Notes under the pieces: model-generated | Database searches by the model: none | What the model saw: the letters and a program-made list of their open reading frames with translations, nothing else | What the model was told of the DNA's origin: nothing | From: Cercophora sp. LCS_1 | Lineage: Eukaryota; Ascomycota; Sordariomycetes; Sordariales; Lasiosphaeriaceae | Direction of reading: 5' to 3' | Length of the DNA: 64,000 bases | Assembly (NCBI GenBank): GCA_036250225.1 | Contig: JAPZLL010000034.1 | Location: 229,423-293,422 of the forward strand | Translations under genes and position numbers: made by a program | Part shown: positions 60,531 to 64,000 of the stretch, piece by piece | How the letters are laid out: each line of letters starts with the position of its first letter | How positions within the stretch are numbered: the stretch's first letter is position 1

Positions 60531-61163
60531 TGTGACGACTGTAGGGTGATCGCCTGACCTAGGTGCTCGGCTAGGATGGGAGGGTTTGCTAGAAGCCTTG
60601 TATGGGTTCACCACACGGTTGTAAGTAGTCAAAGGATACTTTAATGCAGGGTGTAGAGTAGCGTTATTATCGTTATAGGAGGAGGGCTCCTTTCCCCGCT
60701 ACAGCATATAAGGGGGCCGCGTTATTATAGAGATTCTACCATAGGCGACGATCCGTTGGATCTTGACCTCGTCGCATGCGCCGGCTCCTCTGAGCTGCCG
60801 CCCGTCGCTTCGGGCGCGTGCCTTCCGACCCTGCTTTCTGTCACGACCCAGGAAGCGGTCCCGGGCTCGGGACCTGGGACCAGATACCATAGGTATATAG
60901 CTACGATAGTTGTGCCCACAACTGTGTGAGGACTCTTGGATCCTCACGCTAGCAATACATTATTCTTGAGCATCGCTCAGTGAGACCCATTGTCCGAGAC
61001 CTCTAGGTCTACAATCTGCTTGACAGTATATCTCCCCTCCAGAGTTGTACTGGCCTTCACTTAGTCATCTTGCACCCACCTTACTTAGAGCATTGGACAC
61101 TGTCCGCTCTTACAATCTGTCTTTCCCACGGTCGCCACAGTGTACGTGGAGCAGGCCGTAACA
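60531..61163. mobile_element. Solo LTR (633 bp)
   Basis: The segment starts TGTGACGACTGTAGG and ends GGAGCAGGCCGTAACA, so its ends are TG...CA with a short inverted repeat (TGTgAC/GTaACA). It is flanked by GAAC on both sides (60527-60530 and 61164-61167), a 4-bp target duplication. A TATATAAG-like box at about 60705-60711 could be the element's promoter. No internal retrotransposon region adjoins either end, so it is best read as a solo LTR left by recombination. Superfamily (copia or gypsy) cannot be decided without the internal region. Confidence 0.75.
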
Positions 61164-61172
61164 GAACAAATA

Positions 61173-61256
61173 ACTCCTAGGAGTGAATGATTAGGAGCGG
61201 ATAATTCCTAGGAGAGAGTGGAAAACAGCTCCTAGGAGCAGATAGCTCCTTGGAGA
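61173..61256. repeat. Cluster of four CTCCTAGGAG palindromes
   Basis: ACTCCTAGGAGT (61173-61184), ATTCCTAGGAGA (61204-61215), GCTCCTAGGAGC (61228-61239) and GCTCCTTGGAGA (61245-61256) lie within 84 bases. The first and third are perfect 12-bp palindromes; the other two are one- or two-base variants. Confidence 0.7.
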
Positions 61257-61732
61257 TGGAGTGAGGAACAATGCGGTCCAATATAACTACAACCCGCTGC
61301 GGACCTTATGAGAGCCGCTTGAGCGTCTCGGAGGCTCGGCTCTAGGGGATTGTAGTGGAGTGATAGGGGGAGTGGTGTAAGTAGAGCGATTTGAGTCAGA
61401 GTCGAGCAATAGAGGAAGCAATTAAGCCAAGCAAGGAAACAATTAAAATCAAGTAATTGAGTCGAGGAAGCAATTGAAGTGTGATTGGAATCGAGCGACC
61501 GAGGTCGGAGGAAACAATCGGGTAATCGATCGAGGTTGGAGGCAATAGGTGATTGACCGAGGTCGGAGGCAATTGGATCAAGCGACGGGAAGCGATAAAT
61601 CAATTGAGTCGATGAATCAACTGAGTCGCGATGAGTCCATTGAGCGAGCGATGGGAAATGATCTGAATCAAGCGATCAAGTTAGCAATTTTAACAGGGAA
61701 AACAGAGAATTGACGACGCAGAGAATTGATAG

Positions 61733-61880
61733 AGAATTGACAGAAAATTGACAGAGGATTGACAACGTAGAGAACTGATAGAATTGACAGAGGATTGACA
61801 ACGCAGAGAACTAATAGAATTGACAGAGGATTGACGATATAGAGAACTGACAGAATTGACAGAGAATCGACAAATGTAGA
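61733..61880. repeat. 36-bp tandem repeat array
   Basis: Units beginning AGAGAACTGATAGAATTGAC recur at 61769, 61805 and 61841 (spacing exactly 36), with a diverged unit before and a partial one after. Each unit contains two GAATTGACAGA/GATTGAC words. Confidence 0.75.
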
Positions 61881-61980
61881 AAAGCAGAAAGGGAACCAAC
61901 CCTAAGAATCCCCACTACTGACTCTCTGACTGGCTCCGTCTCTACTCCACCGCTCCGCCTTCACTTCCTGTCGCTCCGTC

Positions 61981-62307
61981 GCTTGACTCCATCCTCCCAT
62001 CTGACAATCGCTTCTCGCTCGACCAATCGCTTCCTCAACTCAATTCCTCTCCTTCCTCGCTCGGCCCAATCACACTTTAATCGCTTTTCGCTCGACCAAT
62101 CGCTTTTCGCTCGACTAATCGCTTTTCTCAACTCAATTCCCGCTTCCTTTATCGCTCGACCCAATTGCTTCTCGCTCAACCAATCGCTTCCTAAACTCAA
62201 TTCCCGCTTCCTTCATCGCTCGGCTCAATTGACTTGGTTGCTTACCCCAATTGCTAGCTCAGTCACTTGCTCGATTTATCGCTGACTCCATCCTCCCGTC
62301 AGACAAA
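61981..62307. repeat. Pyrimidine-rich array bounded by 27-bp direct repeats
   Basis: GACTCCATCCTCCCATCTGAC near 61985 recurs as GACTCCATCCTCCCGTCAGAC near 62284, exactly bounding about 300 bases. Inside, units of about 66 bases such as CGCTCGACCAATCGCTTCCT and CTCAATTCCCGCTTCCTT repeat at least three times. Confidence 0.6.
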
Positions 62308-62465
62308 TGGCGAATACACGGTTGGTCCTCGGATCCTATCGAGCTCACAGCAACATCTTTTTTCCCGACGCCCAGCAGGGACCCATTTCCAATGGCTTCC
62401 ATGGCCGCGTTCCGTTGTCCTCATGACTGCCCCGACGACGCACCGCCGGTGGACTGATTGACCTC

Positions 62466-64000
62466 TTGGTTCTCAACGGAAACGCCACGTCTCACTATCT
62501 CCCGCGACAGACCAGCAACAGCGACCATCTGGTGCGAAAGACCAGCAAGAAAGACGTGCCACCATCTCCCGCAACAGACCAACACGGCGACCATCTCGTG
62601 CGAAAGACCAGCAACAAAGACGTGCCACCATCTCCCGCGGCAGACCGCGAAAGACCAGCAACAAAGATATGCCCTTGCTCGTCTCCCCTCATCACATCTC
62701 TCCTCACTTCCTACGTCTTACGTCTCGCTCCCACTCTGCTTGCCGTTGGAAATCCTCGGGCCGCTATGATACAACAGATTCCCATGGCCAGCGGCGGAGA
62801 CGTGCCTTGCATGGCTGCCATGATGCGACAGACCCAAGCCACAGCCATGGCAATGGACAGAAACGTGCCTTTGCTCGCGTCTGAAGCCCAAGTTTCTGGC
62901 CAACCAAAGGCCAGTCATCAAGTCACAGCCATGGCCAGCAACCGAGACGTGCCTTTGCTCGACGATGGCGACCAAGTCTCTGTCTCGGCAGTCTCCCACA
63001 ATAAAACGCTGGCGGATCCTCTTACCCGAAAGAACTTGGCTCGCCTCAACGCTCTGAGCGGTTGTGTGAAAGACCACGATACCGACAGCGCCTACCTTTT
63101 CGACGACGAAACCGACGATACCATGCAGAAGTTCTCCACCACCCATTCCAGCTTTGAACAACGCGCGTACGAGAACGGCATCCTAGACCCCGCCGCCTCG
63201 TCTCCAGCCCACGACCTCAGCACGATCCAAAACCGTCTCACCCAGCGCCGCACCAGCACCCAGCCATCGGAGAATACGAATCGTCAATATGGCGAAGCCA
63301 TTACTGAGTCGTATAGCGAGATGGATGCGATTCTTTGCGTCAACACGCATATAATGAAGGGTTATAACCTCAGCAACGTACAGTATGGCAGAGCCTGTGG
63401 TCGAGCCGTTACCGAGACCCCCAGCCGGGATTTTAACGATGGCTTGTCCAATGCCCGTCCTGATATCCTCGAAGGCCTTACGACAAAGGTTCTACCTGAT
63501 CACCTGCACGATAATGCTCTCCATGAAAAGAAGTCGCTCTCTTTCTGTCACTTTGCTGCCGAATTCAAACGTACCGATGGCAATCTCCACCAGGCAACAG
63601 TCCGAGCCGCCTACGATGGTGCCGTCTTGGTCAACGCACGGGACCGGGCTCTTGCTAGGCCCGCCAAGATGGTATTGTTGCTGCTACAGTTATCGATAAG
63701 GCCGCTAAGGAAGCTGCTGTTTTGATCTGCGTTACCGATGGCAAAGTGGCTGAAGTATATACGCACCATTCTGAAGGCGGACAATACCATCAGAATTTGG
63801 TAGCGCGCGGGAGCTTGCTTGACTATCCAAACCGAGGCCGCGAGCTCATCCGCAGCGCCCAAGACTACGCACGGAGCAAGTCGTACGAGCTGGCTAACCT
63901 GCTGGGTGCCAACTTGGAGGACGACGACGAGGAGGAGGAGGAGGAGACACCATTCAAAACCAAGAAGGCTGTTGTGGAGGCAAAGGGGTGGTCTTTCTGG
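62466..64000 (+). pseudogene. PD-(D/E)XK nuclease-like fungal protein 2, frameshifted and partial
   Basis: An open frame from 62466 encodes 419 residues and then loses frame. The core resembles the other nuclease-like protein: PD at residues 332-333 (ARPDILEGL) and E-F-K at 366-368 (CHFAAEFKRTDG), D to E 33 apart, followed by QATVRAAYDGAVLVNARDRA. At 63657-63662 (CTAGGCCCGCC) the family continuation shifts to the next frame: RQDGIVAATVIDKAAKEAAV, then VYTHH, YPNRGRELIRSAQDYARSKS and an acidic Glu run to the end of the window. A single missing base in a C run explains this. The N terminus (62466-62765) includes a 66-67 bp DNA repeat and may not be coding; ATG 62766 is the alternative start. 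It could be a real pseudogene or one sequencing error, since the downstream frame stays open for 340 bases. Confidence 0.65.
62494..62673 (+). repeat. 66-67 bp tandem repeat at the start of nuclease-like gene 2
   Basis: Units run 62494-62560, 62561-62626 and a shortened third to about 62673. Each contains CCATCTCCCGC...CAGACC and GCGAAAGACCAGCAACAAAG. In the gene frame it encodes the word RKTSxKDVPPSPA twice. The first unit is one base longer than the second. Confidence 0.7.

Larger units (their letters stand above)
61257..62465. other. Repeat-rich, non-coding island
   Basis: No coding region. The stretch 61380-61660 is a degenerate purine-rich array containing GAGTCGAGGAAGCAATTG-like words. 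61690-61880 is a 36-bp tandem array. 61980-62310 is the complementary pyrimidine-rich array. The last 150 bases lead into the second nuclease-like gene. Confidence 0.5.

Noticed and set aside
1..64000. CRISPR arrays, bacterial operons or prophage
   Set aside because: The DNA is eukaryotic with spliceosomal introns throughout; the short tandem arrays at 61-62 kb have no spacer-repeat organisation.

Overview
This is nuclear DNA from a filamentous ascomycete (Pezizomycotina, most likely class Sordariomycetes). The evidence is short introns (about 45-80 nt, with two of about 220-270 nt) with GTRNGT donors and CTAAC/CTGAC branch sites, moderately GC-rich codon use, an elongation factor 1-alpha gene interrupted right after its second codon, and genes restricted to or typical of moulds (an AspE-like septin, palI, a KapC/Yap-like bZIP). 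The order within the class cannot be fixed from this window alone.

Positions 1-13.6 kb hold compact housekeeping genes: tef1 (EF-1alpha), an SLS1-like mitochondrial regulator, the MAGE-domain SMC5/6 subunit NSE3, the small spliceosome subunit SF3b10, a cysteine-rich coiled-coil protein of unknown function and a group-5 septin. A 240-bp TIR element (MITE) sits in the SLS1-NSE3 intergenic region. A second copy lies at 15.67 kb inside a gene-poor stretch (13.6-18.3 kb) that also carries a broken ankyrin-repeat gene.

From 18.3 to 25.5 kb one gene encodes a secreted Ser/Thr/Pro protein of about 2,330 residues. It contains more than 30 copies of a P-Y/F-P-x-x-N-S/G-T motif, many with an N-glycosylation sequon. 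After a 2-kb gap come an EI24/RRT8-like membrane protein, a GDT1/TMEM165 cation transporter, a TRF/Taz1-like telomere-binding protein, gamma-COP (SEC21), a choline/ethanolamine phosphotransferase, a Yap-like bZIP, an unrecognised 581-residue protein, the pH-sensing protein palI/Rim9, an SDR epimerase and the mitochondrial UbiB-family protein MCP2. Several of these act in the secretory and membrane system (COPI coat, Golgi ion homeostasis, phospholipid synthesis, ambient pH sensing), but they are not obviously co-regulated. Gene orientation is mixed, as is normal for fungi.

The right end (58.3-64 kb) is a repeat island. A gene for a PD-(D/E)XK nuclease-like protein is followed by a 633-bp solo LTR with a GAAC target duplication, a cluster of CTCCTAGGAG palindromes, a 36-bp tandem array, inverted and direct repeats, and a second PD-(D/E)XK-like gene. 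The second gene is interrupted by a one-base frameshift and runs off the window. The pair of divergent nuclease-fold proteins bordering this island, the giant repeat protein and the MITE family are the most interesting finds. Exon boundaries are inferred by eye from splice consensus and reading frame; all were checked for phase.
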